Source: Thiocapsa rosea (GTDB lineage: Bacteria; Pseudomonadota; Gammaproteobacteria; Chromatiales; Chromatiaceae). From it: a DNA stretch of 64,000 nt. Under the pieces are notes generated by a model that was not told the origin of the DNA, ran no database searches, and saw only the letters and a list, made by a program, of their open reading frames with translations. The translations under genes were made by a program, and so were the position numbers. The DNA lies in NCBI RefSeq assembly GCF_003634315.1, contig NZ_RBXL01000001.1, positions 3,142,501 through 3,206,500 on the forward strand, read 5' to 3'. This document shows, piece by piece, positions 19,839 to 28,468 of the stretch. Numbering within the stretch: position 1 is the first letter of the stretch; every line of letters begins with the position of its first letter.

Positions 19839-20029
19839 ACCGCGCCCAGAGCGACATGCGTCATTTTCATGTTGCGTTTGGCTTCGGAGATGTCCTCGAT
19901 CTCGGTGAGACGCGGTTTAAACATTCAATATTTTTCAATATTTTAAACCGCGCCCACGCCGACGCTCGTCGGAGCCGGCGCGGCCACGCCAATCCAACAA
20001 ACGACGCATACTGCACCGGGCGCGGTTTA
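19837..20029. repeat. Composite palindromic repeat, copy 4
   Basis: Degenerate type II palindrome (19837-19921), AT-rich spacer with CAATATTTTTCAATATTTT (19926-19944) and type I palindrome (19945-20029). Same internal order as copy 3. Its first bases overlap the stop codon of the preceding gene. Confidence 0.85.
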
Positions 20030-20089
20030 GGAAGGGTTCGAAAACACGTCAAACACCTCGACAAAAGAGTACCGTTCCCACGCTTGTCG

Positions 20090-20258
20090 ATGTTCTCGTT
20101 GTCGTTGTCGTAATCGTAATCGTAATCGGATTCCGCACGACAACGACAACGACAACGACAACGAAAAACTCTGCGACGGTTTGTTCAAGACGGACGGCAT
20201 CAGGGACTCGATGCCTTCCAGGCACTCGCAGTCGGGATGACTATTCCCGGAAATCACC
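20090..20258. repeat. CGACAA hexanucleotide hairpin repeat, copy D
   Basis: GTTGTC arm with TAATCG variants (20096-20128), a loop, CGACAA arm (20138-20165), then a ~95-base tail that matches the right end of the MITE-like element at 8810-8920, including the terminal CCGGAAATCACC (20247-20258). The matching left terminal repeat was not found, so this copy looks truncated. It ends about 105 bases before tsaB. Confidence 0.8.
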
Positions 20259-20364
20259 GTATTTCGAGCACCGCGGGTCGATCGGATATCCGCAGCTCGG
20301 CGCCGACTCCGTATAGAATCGCAACCAAGCATTCCTTAGGTTGAAGCGATTCCCTTCCTGACCC

Positions 20365-21045
20365 ATGACGACTCTCCTCGCGATCGATACCTCGGGCGAC
20401 GCCTGCTCGGCGGCCCTGCTCTCGGGCGAGCGCATCGAGCAGGTGCTCGAAACCGCTCCGCGTCGACACGGCGAACTGATCCTGGGCATGATGCAGCAGG
20501 TGCTGGAGACTGCCGGGACGCGTCTCGACGCACTGGACGCGATCGCCTTCGCACGCGGCCCCGGTTCCTTCACGGGGGTGCGGATCGCGGTCGCCGTCGC
20601 GCAGGGGGCCGCGTTCGGCGCCGGGTTGCCGCTCGTGCCGGTCTCGACCTTGGCGGCGATCGCGCAGGGGGCGTTTCGCCGCAGCGGTGAACGGCGTCTC
20701 CTGGTGGCACTGGATGCGCGGATGGGCGAGGTCTACTGGGGATGTTTCCAGATCGACGACCGCGGCTTGGCCGTGGCCCGCTGCGAGGAGCGGGTGTGCC
20801 CGCCGGAGGCGGTCGAGGCACCGGACGGCGAGGGATGGTTCGGTGTCGGGCCGGGCTGGTCCGTTTACGGTGCCGAGCTTGCCGCGCGAACCGGTGTGGC
20901 CCCGAATGCCGCTGCCGGCGAGGCGATCTGCGAGGCTCGGGATCTCGCCGTGCTCGGCGCCGCTGCCCTTGCCGCGGGACATGCGGTGCCGCCCGAGTTG
21001 GCGGCACCTGTCTATCTGCGGGATCGCGTTACGCGGGACGGCTGA
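20365..21045 (+). CDS. tsaB: tRNA threonylcarbamoyladenosine biosynthesis protein TsaB
   Basis: 226 residues, normal length. N-terminal ASKHA fold start LLAIDTSGDACSAAL, then RHGELILGMMQQVL and ARGPGSFTGVRI, the signature of TsaB/YeaZ. TsaB is the non-catalytic partner of TsaD in the complex with TsaE that makes t6A at position 37 of ANN-decoding tRNAs. It overlaps the convergent zinc-ribbon membrane protein gene by about 17 bases. Confidence 0.92.
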   Translation: MTTLLAIDTSGDACSAALLSGERIEQVLETAPRRHGELILGMMQQVLETAGTRLDALDAIAFARGPGSFTGVRIAVAVAQGAAFGAGLPLVPVSTLAAIAQGAFRRSGERRLLVALDARMGEVYWGCFQIDDRGLAVARCEERVCPPEAVEAPDGEGWFGVGPGWSVYGAELAARTGVAPNAAAGEAICEARDLAVLGAAALAAGHAVPPELAAPVYLRDRVTRDG

Positions 21046-21292
21046 AGGTCTGGCCGTGGACCCGTTGACGTTCCTGATCGTGCCGACAGTGGCGCTTGAG
21101 ACAACTAAGGACATAGTGCAGCAGCGTTGCGCCGACGGCGAGGAAGACCGCCGCGCCGGCGGCTAGCCTGAGCGTCGGCTCGACCTGGGAGAGCCCCAGC
21201 ACGAGCCAGGTGATAAAGGCCAGAACGCTGGAAATCAGCATGACCATGACGAAGGGCAACGGGGAGCGACTGCATTTCGGGCACAGCTTCAT
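21029..21292 (-). CDS. Small membrane protein with N-terminal zinc-ribbon-like CxxC
   Basis: 87 residues: KLCPKCSRS at the N terminus gives one CxxC pair, followed by two hydrophobic helices (about 12-34 and 40-63) and a basic tail containing Cys and His residues (CLKRHCRHD) that could complete a metal site. Family and role not recognised. It converges with tsaB, overlapping its last codons, and its own promoter would lie in the 21293-21488 gap, which holds no other gene. Confidence 0.6.
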   Translation of the reverse strand: MKLCPKCSRSPLPFVMVMLISSVLAFITWLVLGLSQVEPTLRLAAGAAVFLAVGATLLHYVLSCLKRHCRHDQERQRVHGQTFSRPA

Positions 21293-21488
21293 GGGTTGGA
21301 CTCGTTCGAATAGGGTTCAGTGGGGTGTCCTTGTTGTTCTCGGTCTTCGGCCGTCTACATCCCTTTTCTTCCTGGCGGATTCTTTTCTTGCTGCCACTTA
21401 GACATGTCTTTTCGCTCGATCGCATTGAGGTTTGTCAATTTGAAGGCTTGGCTTGCCGTTTTCCAGGCTGCCTCACGGGTCGGTTTCG

Positions 21489-22727
21489 ATGACTGACGTC
21501 GCCTCTGCGCGTCGACTGTTGCTCGATGTCCTTGCCGCGGCCCTGCGCGCGGTGGACGGGCGTACGGTCGTCGAGCAGGCGCTCGCCGCGCGACCCTTGG
21601 ACGGTCCGGTGTGGATCTGTGCGATCGGCAAGGCCGCGCAGTCCATGGCGCTGGGTGCCTGCGATGCACTGGGTCCGCGAATTGCCGGCGGCCTGCTGAT
21701 CACCAAGCCGGGTCATCTGGATCCCGCGGTCTTCGCCGGGGTCGAGATCGAATGCCTGCTCGGCGGTCATCCCGTGCCGGATGCGGGAAGTCTGGCGGCC
21801 GGCCGGCGTTTGCTCTGCGCGCTTGGCGAGATGTCGCCGCAGACCGAGGTACTCGTCCTCCTCTCCGGCGGGGCCTCGAGTCTGGTCGAGGTCCCGACCG
21901 CCGGGTTGGATCTGGCCGATCTGCGGTGCATGAACCAATGGCTGCTCGGCAGCGGCCTGCCGATCGACGCGGTGAATCGGGTGCGCAAGTCGGTCTCTCG
22001 GATCAAGGGCGGTGGGCTGCTGGGCGCCCTCGGCGACCGGCCGTCCCGTGTGTTGGCGATCTCGGATGTGCCGGGGGATGATCCGGGCGTGATCGGCTCC
22101 GGGTTGCTGGTTCCCGAGGTCGGTTTGGCCGAGGCAATTGCGGCGCTTGATCTGCCGAAATGGCTCTCGGCTTGGGTCGAGCGCGGGCTGGCGGAGCGGG
22201 GTCCGCTGCCGGCGCGCAGTCCGCGCATTGAGCTGGTCGCGACGCTGGACACCGCCAAGTCCGCTGCGGCCGACGCCGGGCGTCGTGCGGGTGTCGCGGT
22301 CCGGCTCGATCCGCAGCCGGTCGACGGCGATGCCGGGCTTGCCGGTCGACGACTTGCGCGTGCCTTGCTGGACGGCCCGCCGGGCCTCTCGATTGCGGGC
22401 GGGGAGACGACGCTGCGTCTGCCGGATTCGCCCGGGCGGGGCGGTCGCAATCAACATCTTGCGCTAGCCGCGGCGATCGAGCTTGCCGGTCAATCCGATG
22501 CCGCCTTGTTGAGCGCGGGGACCGACGGAACCGATGGCCCGACCGACGACGCCGGGGCCTTGGTCGACGGCGCTACACTGGAGCGCATCCGGGACGCCGG
22601 CCTCGACGCCGCGGACGGGCTGCAACGCGCGGATTCAGGCACCCTGCTCGAAGCGAGCGGCGACCTGATCCGCACCGGACCGACGGGGACCAACGTGATG
22701 GATCTGATTTTGGGGTGGCGCGGATGA
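21489..22727 (+). CDS. Glycerate 2-kinase (DUF4147/MOFRL family)
   Basis: 412 residues. The N-terminal DUF4147 domain shows AIGKAAQSMALGA, GGHPVPDAGSLAAG and VLLSGGASSL; the C-terminal MOFRL domain has the GGRNQHLALAAA segment (about 315-330) and SAGTDGTDGPTDDAGA. These are the hallmarks of the GckA/TtuD type that phosphorylates D-glycerate to 2-phosphoglycerate, used in glycolate or tartronate salvage and plausible in an autotroph with photorespiration. The next gene starts within its stop codon (ATGA), so they are co-translated. Confidence 0.9.
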   Translation: MTDVASARRLLLDVLAAALRAVDGRTVVEQALAARPLDGPVWICAIGKAAQSMALGACDALGPRIAGGLLITKPGHLDPAVFAGVEIECLLGGHPVPDAGSLAAGRRLLCALGEMSPQTEVLVLLSGGASSLVEVPTAGLDLADLRCMNQWLLGSGLPIDAVNRVRKSVSRIKGGGLLGALGDRPSRVLAISDVPGDDPGVIGSGLLVPEVGLAEAIAALDLPKWLSAWVERGLAERGPLPARSPRIELVATLDTAKSAAADAGRRAGVAVRLDPQPVDGDAGLAGRRLARALLDGPPGLSIAGGETTLRLPDSPGRGGRNQHLALAAAIELAGQSDAALLSAGTDGTDGPTDDAGALVDGATLERIRDAGLDAADGLQRADSGTLLEASGDLIRTGPTGTNVMDLILGWRG

Positions 22728-23551
22728 CGCATGTGCACGGCAATCTCTTCGATGCGGCAGCCGCCTGTCTCGGCGAGCCGGATCCGGCCCGCAAGCAGGC
22801 CGCGACACAGATGGCGGCCGAGCACTGGCGGTCCGGGTGTCTACGTGCGGATGCCGTCGACGCGGCCCCCGTCCGGGATCTGCCCGGGCGTCCGGAGCGG
22901 CCCGAGCTGGTTCCGCCGCGTGCGCTCAAGGCACGCAAGCTCACGAGCCGCGAGGGCCGTGCGGCCATGATCCACGCCGTCGCGCATATCGAGTTCAACG
23001 CCATCAACCTCGCCTGGGATGCGGTACAGCGTTTCCGCGCGATGCCGACGGAGTTTTATGACGACTGGATCCAGGTCGCGGCCGAAGAGGCCGAGCACTT
23101 CGGCCTGATGCGCAGCCGACTTCGGGATCTCGGATACGACTACGGCGATTTCCCCGCCCATGACGGTCTCTGGGAGATGGCGCGCGCGACCGCCCACGAC
23201 CCCTTGGTGCGCATGGCCTTGGTTCCGCGCGTCCTGGAAGCGCGCGGTCTGGATGTGACGCCCGGGATGATCGCGCGCTTCGAGGCGGCGGGAGACCCGG
23301 AAACGGCGGCCTGTCTGGGGGTCATCCTGCGCGAGGAGGTCGGCCATGTGGCTGTCGGCTCGTGTTGGTTCAAACGGCTGTGCGAGGAGCGCGGACTCGA
23401 CCCCGGTCCGCTCTATTTCGATCTTCTGGGAGAGTACATGCGCGCCGAGGTCCGCTGTCCGCTCAACCTCCCGGCCCGTCGCGAGGCCGGCTTCGACGAG
23501 GTCGAGCTCGATCGTCTGCAGGCGCTGTGTCGGGCGGGAGACAAGCCGTAG
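22724..23551 (+). CDS. DUF455 ferritin-like protein
   Basis: 275 residues. A four-helix ferritin-like metal site is suggested by HIEFNAINLAWDAV, AAEEAEHFGLM and REEVGHV, with Glu and His at the usual spacing. DUF455 proteins are related to tRNA hydroxylase MiaE-like and ferritin-like oxidases but have no established reaction. Its ATG overlaps the stop of the glycerate kinase gene. Its stop codon TAG is part of the left arm of a 30-base inverted repeat (23548-23577). Confidence 0.85.
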   Translation: MTHVHGNLFDAAAACLGEPDPARKQAATQMAAEHWRSGCLRADAVDAAPVRDLPGRPERPELVPPRALKARKLTSREGRAAMIHAVAHIEFNAINLAWDAVQRFRAMPTEFYDDWIQVAAEEAEHFGLMRSRLRDLGYDYGDFPAHDGLWEMARATAHDPLVRMALVPRVLEARGLDVTPGMIARFEAAGDPETAACLGVILREEVGHVAVGSCWFKRLCEERGLDPGPLYFDLLGEYMRAEVRCPLNLPARREAGFDEVELDRLQALCRAGDKP

Positions 23552-23625
23552 GGTGGACAAGCGCAGCGCAGTCCACCGAACCCCGCGCCGGCGCTGGTGG
23601 ACTGCGCTGCGCTTGTCCACCCTAC
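23548..23625. repeat. Perfect 30-base inverted repeat (GTAGGGTGGACAAGCGC family)
   Basis: Arms 23548-23577 and 23596-23625 are perfect reverse complements separated by 18 bases; each arm itself contains a GGTGGAC...GTCCACC palindrome. A further half-arm follows at about 23626-23640 and another copy is at 5998-6023. It can form a very stable hairpin right at the end of the DUF455 gene. This type of intergenic repeat is common in purple sulfur bacteria and could be a REP-like element. Confidence 0.85.
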
Positions 23626-23767
23626 CGCGCTTGTCCACCCGATCGGGTCTGGAATCGTCCGGCCCGCCACAACGCTATCCATTTGATGAACAAAAAAAGC
23701 TGGCGGCCGGCGGCTGGAAGCTGGAGGCTTTCCCCGGACTGACGGATCTCCAACGAGAGGAACTGGC

Positions 23768-25042
23768 ATGGCACGTATCAAGCTCGAATTTCCCAATCCC
23801 GAGGGGCACACGCTGGTCGGCCTGCTCGAGACCCCTCCGGATCGCGTGCCGACGGCCCGTTACGCCCTCTTCGCGCACTGCTTTACCTGCAGCAAAGACA
23901 TCGCCGCCGCAACCCGCATCAGTCGGGCCTTGGCCGCGCGCGGGATCGCCGTGCTGCGCTTCGACTTCACCGGGCTCGGCAACAGCGACGGCGATTTCGC
24001 CAACACCAATTTTTCATCGAACGTCGCCGACCTGCTCGCCGCGGCGCGCAAGCTGGAGGAGGAGTACGAGGCCCCGGCGCTGCTGATCGGACACAGTTTG
24101 GGCGGTGCGGCGGTGCTGGCGGCGGTGCATGCGCTTCCGTCCGTCGAGGCAGTGGTGACGATCGCATCCCCGGCGACCGCCTCGCATGTCCAGCACCTCC
24201 TCAGCGGGGCGCGCGGCCAGTTGGAGGAGACGGGCGAGGCCGAGGTGCAGATCGGGCAGCGGCGCTTCCGCATCCGCAAGCAGCTGCTCGACGACCTGGA
24301 TCAATACGCCTCGGCGGACCACATCCGCCACCTCAACCGCGCCCTTCTGGTCTTCCATTCGCCGCTCGACACCATCGTCTCCATCGGGGAGGCCGGCAAG
24401 ATCTTCCAGGCGGCGCGGCATCCCAAGAGCTTCATCTCGCTCGACAAGGCCGACCATATGCTCGCCAATCGCGAAGATGCCGAGTATGTCGCCGAAACCC
24501 TGGTTGCTTGGGCGAGCCGCTATCTTGGGCTCGGCAAGCACGGCTTCGAGCAGAGCATCGGGACCGCTCCTCGCGTGGCCGAGAAAGAGGTCCTGGTCAC
24601 CGAACTCGATACCCGTTTCCAGCGCGGGCTCTACACCCATCGCCATCAATGGCTAGCCGACGAGCCCAAGTCGGTCGGCGGCTCGGATCTGGGTCCTACA
24701 CCCTACGATCTGCTCTTGATGTCGCTCGGCGCCTGCATCTCCATGACGGTGCGGACCTACGCCAGGCACCAGGGGCTTGCGTTGGACGACGTCGAGGTCC
24801 GTCTGAGCCAAGAGCGGGTTCACGGCACGGACTGCCGCAGCTGTGAGCACGAGGGCGACCACGCGGCCGATCACGCGAGCAGGCTCGAGCGCGTCGAGGT
24901 GCATCTGAACATCCTCGGCGCCTTGACGGCCGAGGAGCGCACTCGCCTGCTCGAGATCGCCGCACGAAGCCCGGTCTATCGCACGCTTGCCGCTTGTACG
25001 CAGGTGCGGATCGGGTTCGAGGAGGAGCCGCCGGCCCCCTGA
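23768..25042 (+). CDS. Alpha/beta hydrolase-OsmC fusion protein
   Basis: 424 residues in two halves. Residues about 1-255 are an alpha/beta hydrolase with the nucleophile elbow GHSLGG, oxyanion region and C-terminal acid/His (SPLDT, KADHML). Residues about 275-424 are an OsmC/Ohr-like domain with SLGACISMTVR holding a candidate peroxidatic Cys and a second Cys near the end (AACTQV). The fused architecture is known in many bacteria and is thought to protect against hydroperoxides or to process acylated substrates, but its reaction is not established. ATG follows GAGAGGAA. Confidence 0.9.
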   Translation: MARIKLEFPNPEGHTLVGLLETPPDRVPTARYALFAHCFTCSKDIAAATRISRALAARGIAVLRFDFTGLGNSDGDFANTNFSSNVADLLAAARKLEEEYEAPALLIGHSLGGAAVLAAVHALPSVEAVVTIASPATASHVQHLLSGARGQLEETGEAEVQIGQRRFRIRKQLLDDLDQYASADHIRHLNRALLVFHSPLDTIVSIGEAGKIFQAARHPKSFISLDKADHMLANREDAEYVAETLVAWASRYLGLGKHGFEQSIGTAPRVAEKEVLVTELDTRFQRGLYTHRHQWLADEPKSVGGSDLGPTPYDLLLMSLGACISMTVRTYARHQGLALDDVEVRLSQERVHGTDCRSCEHEGDHAADHASRLERVEVHLNILGALTAEERTRLLEIAARSPVYRTLAACTQVRIGFEEEPPAP

Positions 25043-25197
25043 GCGGAGGCTCAAGCCGAGGCACGAGGTTCGACCGAACGAACGCCGTTGAAGAGGCGGC
25101 CGCGCCCGCGTAGCATCCCGCCCGCTCCGTCGCTCGCCTTTGGCTCGCAAGCGCCGGACTCAACCTCAGCGGCTCGAAGGCAAACCGGAACCTCGAC

Positions 25198-25722
25198 ATG
25201 AAACAGATCGAACGATTTCTGGAATTGGTGATCTTCAGCAGCCGTTGGCTGCTTGCGCCCTTCTATCTGGGGCTGGTCTTGGCCATCGCGCTCCTGCTGG
25301 TCAAGTTCGTCAAGGAGTTCATCCATTTCGTCCCGCTCGTCTTCACCGCCGAGGCCGGCGAGGTGATTATCGGGCTGCTCTCCCTGATCGACGTCGTGAT
25401 GATCGCCAACCTCGTGCTCATTATCGTGCTCGCCGGCTACGAGAACTTCGTCTCCCGAATCGATACCGGGAATCATGAGGATCGTCCCAACTGGATGGGG
25501 CATGTCGGCTTCGCCGAGCTGAAGATGAAGCTCATCGGCTCCATCGTCGCCATCTCCGGCATCGAGCTCCTCAAGGCATTCATGTACGTTGATCGCCTGA
25601 CGAACGAGGAGCTGGCCTGGAAGGTCGGCATCCACATGACCTTCGTCGTCTCCGGGCTTTTGTTTGCGATGATGGACCGGATCTCGGCCGATAAGGCGAG
25701 CAATCGCGGAGACGATCATTGA
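25198..25722 (+). CDS. YqhA-family (UPF0114) inner-membrane protein
   Basis: 174 residues, family-typical length. Four hydrophobic segments, with signatures RFLELVIFSSRWLLAPFYLGL at the N terminus, YENFVSRID in the middle and GIELLKAFM in the third helix. The family has no established function. A single gene; the 150-base gap upstream shows nothing recognisable. Confidence 0.88.
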   Translation: MKQIERFLELVIFSSRWLLAPFYLGLVLAIALLLVKFVKEFIHFVPLVFTAEAGEVIIGLLSLIDVVMIANLVLIIVLAGYENFVSRIDTGNHEDRPNWMGHVGFAELKMKLIGSIVAISGIELLKAFMYVDRLTNEELAWKVGIHMTFVVSGLLFAMMDRISADKASNRGDDH

Positions 25723-25842
25723 TCGATCTAAACCGCTTCGATCACCCAACCTGTCGGATGCGGTAAGCCCGCGAACCGCATTGCGCTCCGGCGGGCTAGA
25801 AGGTCCGATGTGAACGCGTTCGGCGGGGAACGAAAGACGTCG

Positions 25843-26523
25843 ATGGCAACTCGCAAACCCTTTACCCGAGATGAAATCGTGCTTTGCATTTACGCGGCGC
25901 GATATGGTATCGCCGAGATCGGAGGTATCGAGACTATTCATGCGCTGCAGTCACGCAGTCGCTCGTCGATCAGCATGAAGATTCAGAACATCGCCGCGAT
26001 GTGCGACGACGCAGGGATCAGTCGAAATCCTACGCAACGCAGGCTGACGGGACGCCCGACCGGCGAGACCGGCAGGCGGACCAACTGGGCCGAACTGTCG
26101 CAATATGCCGGCGTTGATCGGCAAAGCCATCTGCTTGAGTGTCAGGCCATTATCGCAAAAGCATTTTCTTGGCCGGGGGAATTGACCGATAGCTCGACAT
26201 TTTTCGAGGGTGCCAAACGCCGCGTGACGGTCAACGCCTACGAACGTGATCCTGCCGCTCGCCAATGTTGCATCGAACACTATGGGTGTTCTTGCGTCAT
26301 TTGTCGGTTCGATTTCCTGGCGTCGTTCGGCCCGGTCGCGGAGGGCTTTATCCAAGTGCACCATCTCACACCCTTATCCGAGATAGGTGCCCGATATGCC
26401 GTGGACCCCATTACCGACCTTCGGCCTGTCTGCCCGAACTGTCATGCAATCATCCATCTCGGAGGATGTACACGCTCGATCGACGAGGTCCGTGAAATGC
26501 TGCAGTCGCGTGCTTCGGGTTAG
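25843..26523 (+). CDS. HNH endonuclease domain protein
   Basis: 226 residues. The C-terminal third carries a McrA-like HNH motif: CSCVICRFDF (zinc Cys pair), VHHLTPLSE (catalytic His) and DLRPVCPNCHAIIH (second Cys pair and last His). The N-terminal part (KPFTRDEIVLCIYAAR and SRSSISMKIQN) looks like the DNA-binding front half seen in HNH proteins near restriction systems. GC content and codon use are slightly lower than in neighbours, hinting at acquisition. No methylase or helicase partner is adjacent, so it is either a solitary type IV-like nuclease or a remnant of a defence locus. The start at 25843 is preferred over GTG at 25810. Confidence 0.8.
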   Translation: MATRKPFTRDEIVLCIYAARYGIAEIGGIETIHALQSRSRSSISMKIQNIAAMCDDAGISRNPTQRRLTGRPTGETGRRTNWAELSQYAGVDRQSHLLECQAIIAKAFSWPGELTDSSTFFEGAKRRVTVNAYERDPAARQCCIEHYGCSCVICRFDFLASFGPVAEGFIQVHHLTPLSEIGARYAVDPITDLRPVCPNCHAIIHLGGCTRSIDEVREMLQSRASG

Positions 26524-26573
26524 ATGCTCGAGGCCGGCTCTTGGAACTGGCCACCCGCTCTCCCGAGATACTC

Positions 26574-26597
26574 GTGACACCGCTCCGGCGGTGTCAC
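26574..26597. terminator. Probable bidirectional terminator hairpin
   Basis: GTGACACCGC and GCGGTGTCAC form a perfect 10-base-pair stem around a TCCG loop. It lies between the convergent HNH gene (ends 26523) and the GT39 gene (ends 26686), the expected place for a shared terminator. No T run follows on either strand, so termination is inferred from position. Confidence 0.5.
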
Positions 26598-26685
26598 GCC
26601 TCCCTTGGCGCTCCGCGCCACGTTGGCCGGAGTACGAACAACGCCGGCGCGAAGGTCCGTCGTGCGCCTCTCCCGACCGCTTTCC

Positions 26686-28254
26686 TCACCCCTCCGGCAG
26701 ATAGCGGTAAAGATTCCAAGTGTGCAACGGGCGCGGGCAGGGCGCTTCCGCGCCTTCGCTCAGCGGCTGCCCGGCGCAATCGAAGAGCCTGCGGTGGAAA
26801 TCGGCGCGAAATCCGGCGATGGCCGGCGGCGCGCCGAATCCGGAGACCAGCCAGAAGGGTGCGTCGACGGATTCCGGATCCAATCGCGGTGCGATCCGTC
26901 CCCGCAGGTACTCGGAAGGTCGGGTGAGGCCGGGCCATTGGGTCGTGATGCCTGCCGAGTCTGGCGCGTAAAAGCGCAGCATCGCCGTCGTCTGATACCG
27001 GTCGGCATAGACAGGCTCTTCGAGCGTACCGACAATCCCGGCCAACTCCCGAAACCCATGGGTCTCGCGCAGGACGCGATTCTGACTGTCGCCGAGCGGC
27101 AGTGCCGCAGTCGCCGCATGGATCGCATAGAGACTCAGAAGCAGCAGATTGGCCAGTGCGGCGGCGATGGCCCAGGGACGCAGATTGCGCAGCAGCAACG
27201 CCGCCAAGGGCGCTGCCGAGATCAAATAGACGGCGGGCCAATTCGGTTCCACCTCGCTGCCGGTCGCGACCAGGGCGAAGAAGCCCAAGGGGAAGAGTGT
27301 CGCTGCCCACAGCAGCGGCTTGGCGTGACGGGCGAGTGTCGCGGCTATCTCATGGCTCGGCCTGTTGACTCGTGCCCGGTTGATGAAAGGCGCAAGGAGT
27401 AGGGGGATCGCGATCAGTCCCCAAAACGCGAGCTGGGTCCCGAGATATCCCACGAGGCTGCCGAGGCGTTCACCGACCGATTGGGGGCCGAGGTGCTCGA
27501 TGGCACCGGGCGCGCCGACCGGCAGCGCACCGACCTCGGTCGAGAATCCGTGGCCGAACTGAAAGCGCATGGTCAGCCACTCGTTCTGTTGATTCCAGAG
27601 GATGTTCGGCGCGAAGATCAGGAGGGCGACCAGTCCGCCGAGGTAAGGCCAGCGCGTGCGCAGTGCGCGCGGGTCGCTGAAGAGGATGGCCAAGAGCAGC
27701 ACAGGCCCGATCAGGACCATGGTGTATTTCCCCAGCAGACCGAGACCGACGGCTGCTCCGGCGGTGAGCCAGCGTCGACGCTGGCCGGCAAGCGCGCGCT
27801 CGCTCTCGTGCAGGGCCAATGCCCATGCCAGACCCAACACCGTGTCGGGCGTGGTGATGACGCCGCCGGCGAATCCGGGAATGGTCGCGAAGACCAGTAC
27901 CAGGGCCAAAGCCAGATCGCGCGGCGCCGTGAGGCCGCAGTTGCGGAAGAAGCGTGCAAGGATGAGCAGCGTCACTGCGCTTGCGATCAGTGTCCCCGCG
28001 CGTGCCGCGAATGCGGACCCCGGGGCGAACCAGGTGCCGATCCCGAGCAGCGCCACACCCGGCGGATGATCGAAATACCCCCAGGCGAGGCTATGTGCCC
28101 AGTCGAAGTAATACGCCTCGTCCTGCGTGACCGGCAGGATCGCGGCGACGCCCAGTCGCCAAGCGGTCATAGCCGCGATCAAGGCCAGCAACAGGCCCCA
28201 CGCCTGACGGGGTGTATCGATGCCTCGGGTCGTTTCCATGGTCTCGTGACTCAC
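26686..28254 (-). CDS. GT39/ArnT-like membrane glycosyltransferase
   Basis: 522 residues with about ten to twelve hydrophobic helices. The N-terminal periplasmic loop has the family DE/acidic motif (TQDEAYYFDWAHSLAWGYFDHPP split over two segments), which in PMT/ArnT enzymes holds the catalytic Asp. These enzymes use polyprenyl-phosphate sugars to glycosylate lipid A, proteins or other acceptors. The divergent neighbour at 28469 encodes a dolichol-phosphate-mannose-synthase-like enzyme with GtrA domain that could make the polyprenyl-phosphate sugar donor, so the two probably act in one pathway. The gap between them (28255-28468) should contain both promoters. Confidence 0.85.
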   Translation of the reverse strand: MSHETMETTRGIDTPRQAWGLLLALIAAMTAWRLGVAAILPVTQDEAYYFDWAHSLAWGYFDHPPGVALLGIGTWFAPGSAFAARAGTLIASAVTLLILARFFRNCGLTAPRDLALALVLVFATIPGFAGGVITTPDTVLGLAWALALHESERALAGQRRRWLTAGAAVGLGLLGKYTMVLIGPVLLLAILFSDPRALRTRWPYLGGLVALLIFAPNILWNQQNEWLTMRFQFGHGFSTEVGALPVGAPGAIEHLGPQSVGERLGSLVGYLGTQLAFWGLIAIPLLLAPFINRARVNRPSHEIAATLARHAKPLLWAATLFPLGFFALVATGSEVEPNWPAVYLISAAPLAALLLRNLRPWAIAAALANLLLLSLYAIHAATAALPLGDSQNRVLRETHGFRELAGIVGTLEEPVYADRYQTTAMLRFYAPDSAGITTQWPGLTRPSEYLRGRIAPRLDPESVDAPFWLVSGFGAPPAIAGFRADFHRRLFDCAGQPLSEGAEAPCPRPLHTWNLYRYLPEG

Positions 28255-28468
28255 TACGTTGTCTGACTCGGCGGATTCGGCGGCTCTGAATCCGGGCCGC
28301 GATCGGTCGAGGTGGCGGGGACGTGATCGCGTTAGAATAAGCGCTCTTCGGAGCCTGGGTCTGCCGTCTCGTCACCGTTAGGGCGTCCGCGTCCGCAGCC
28401 GCGGGCGGCAGTCTACTTCAAAGCCTTGCCCCGCACGTTCCTTCCCTCGACGAACCGAACCTCCGCCC

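Noticed and set aside
20096-20165. Possible CRISPR-like tandem array
   Set aside because: The units are perfect 6-base tandem repeats without spacers and no cas gene is present.
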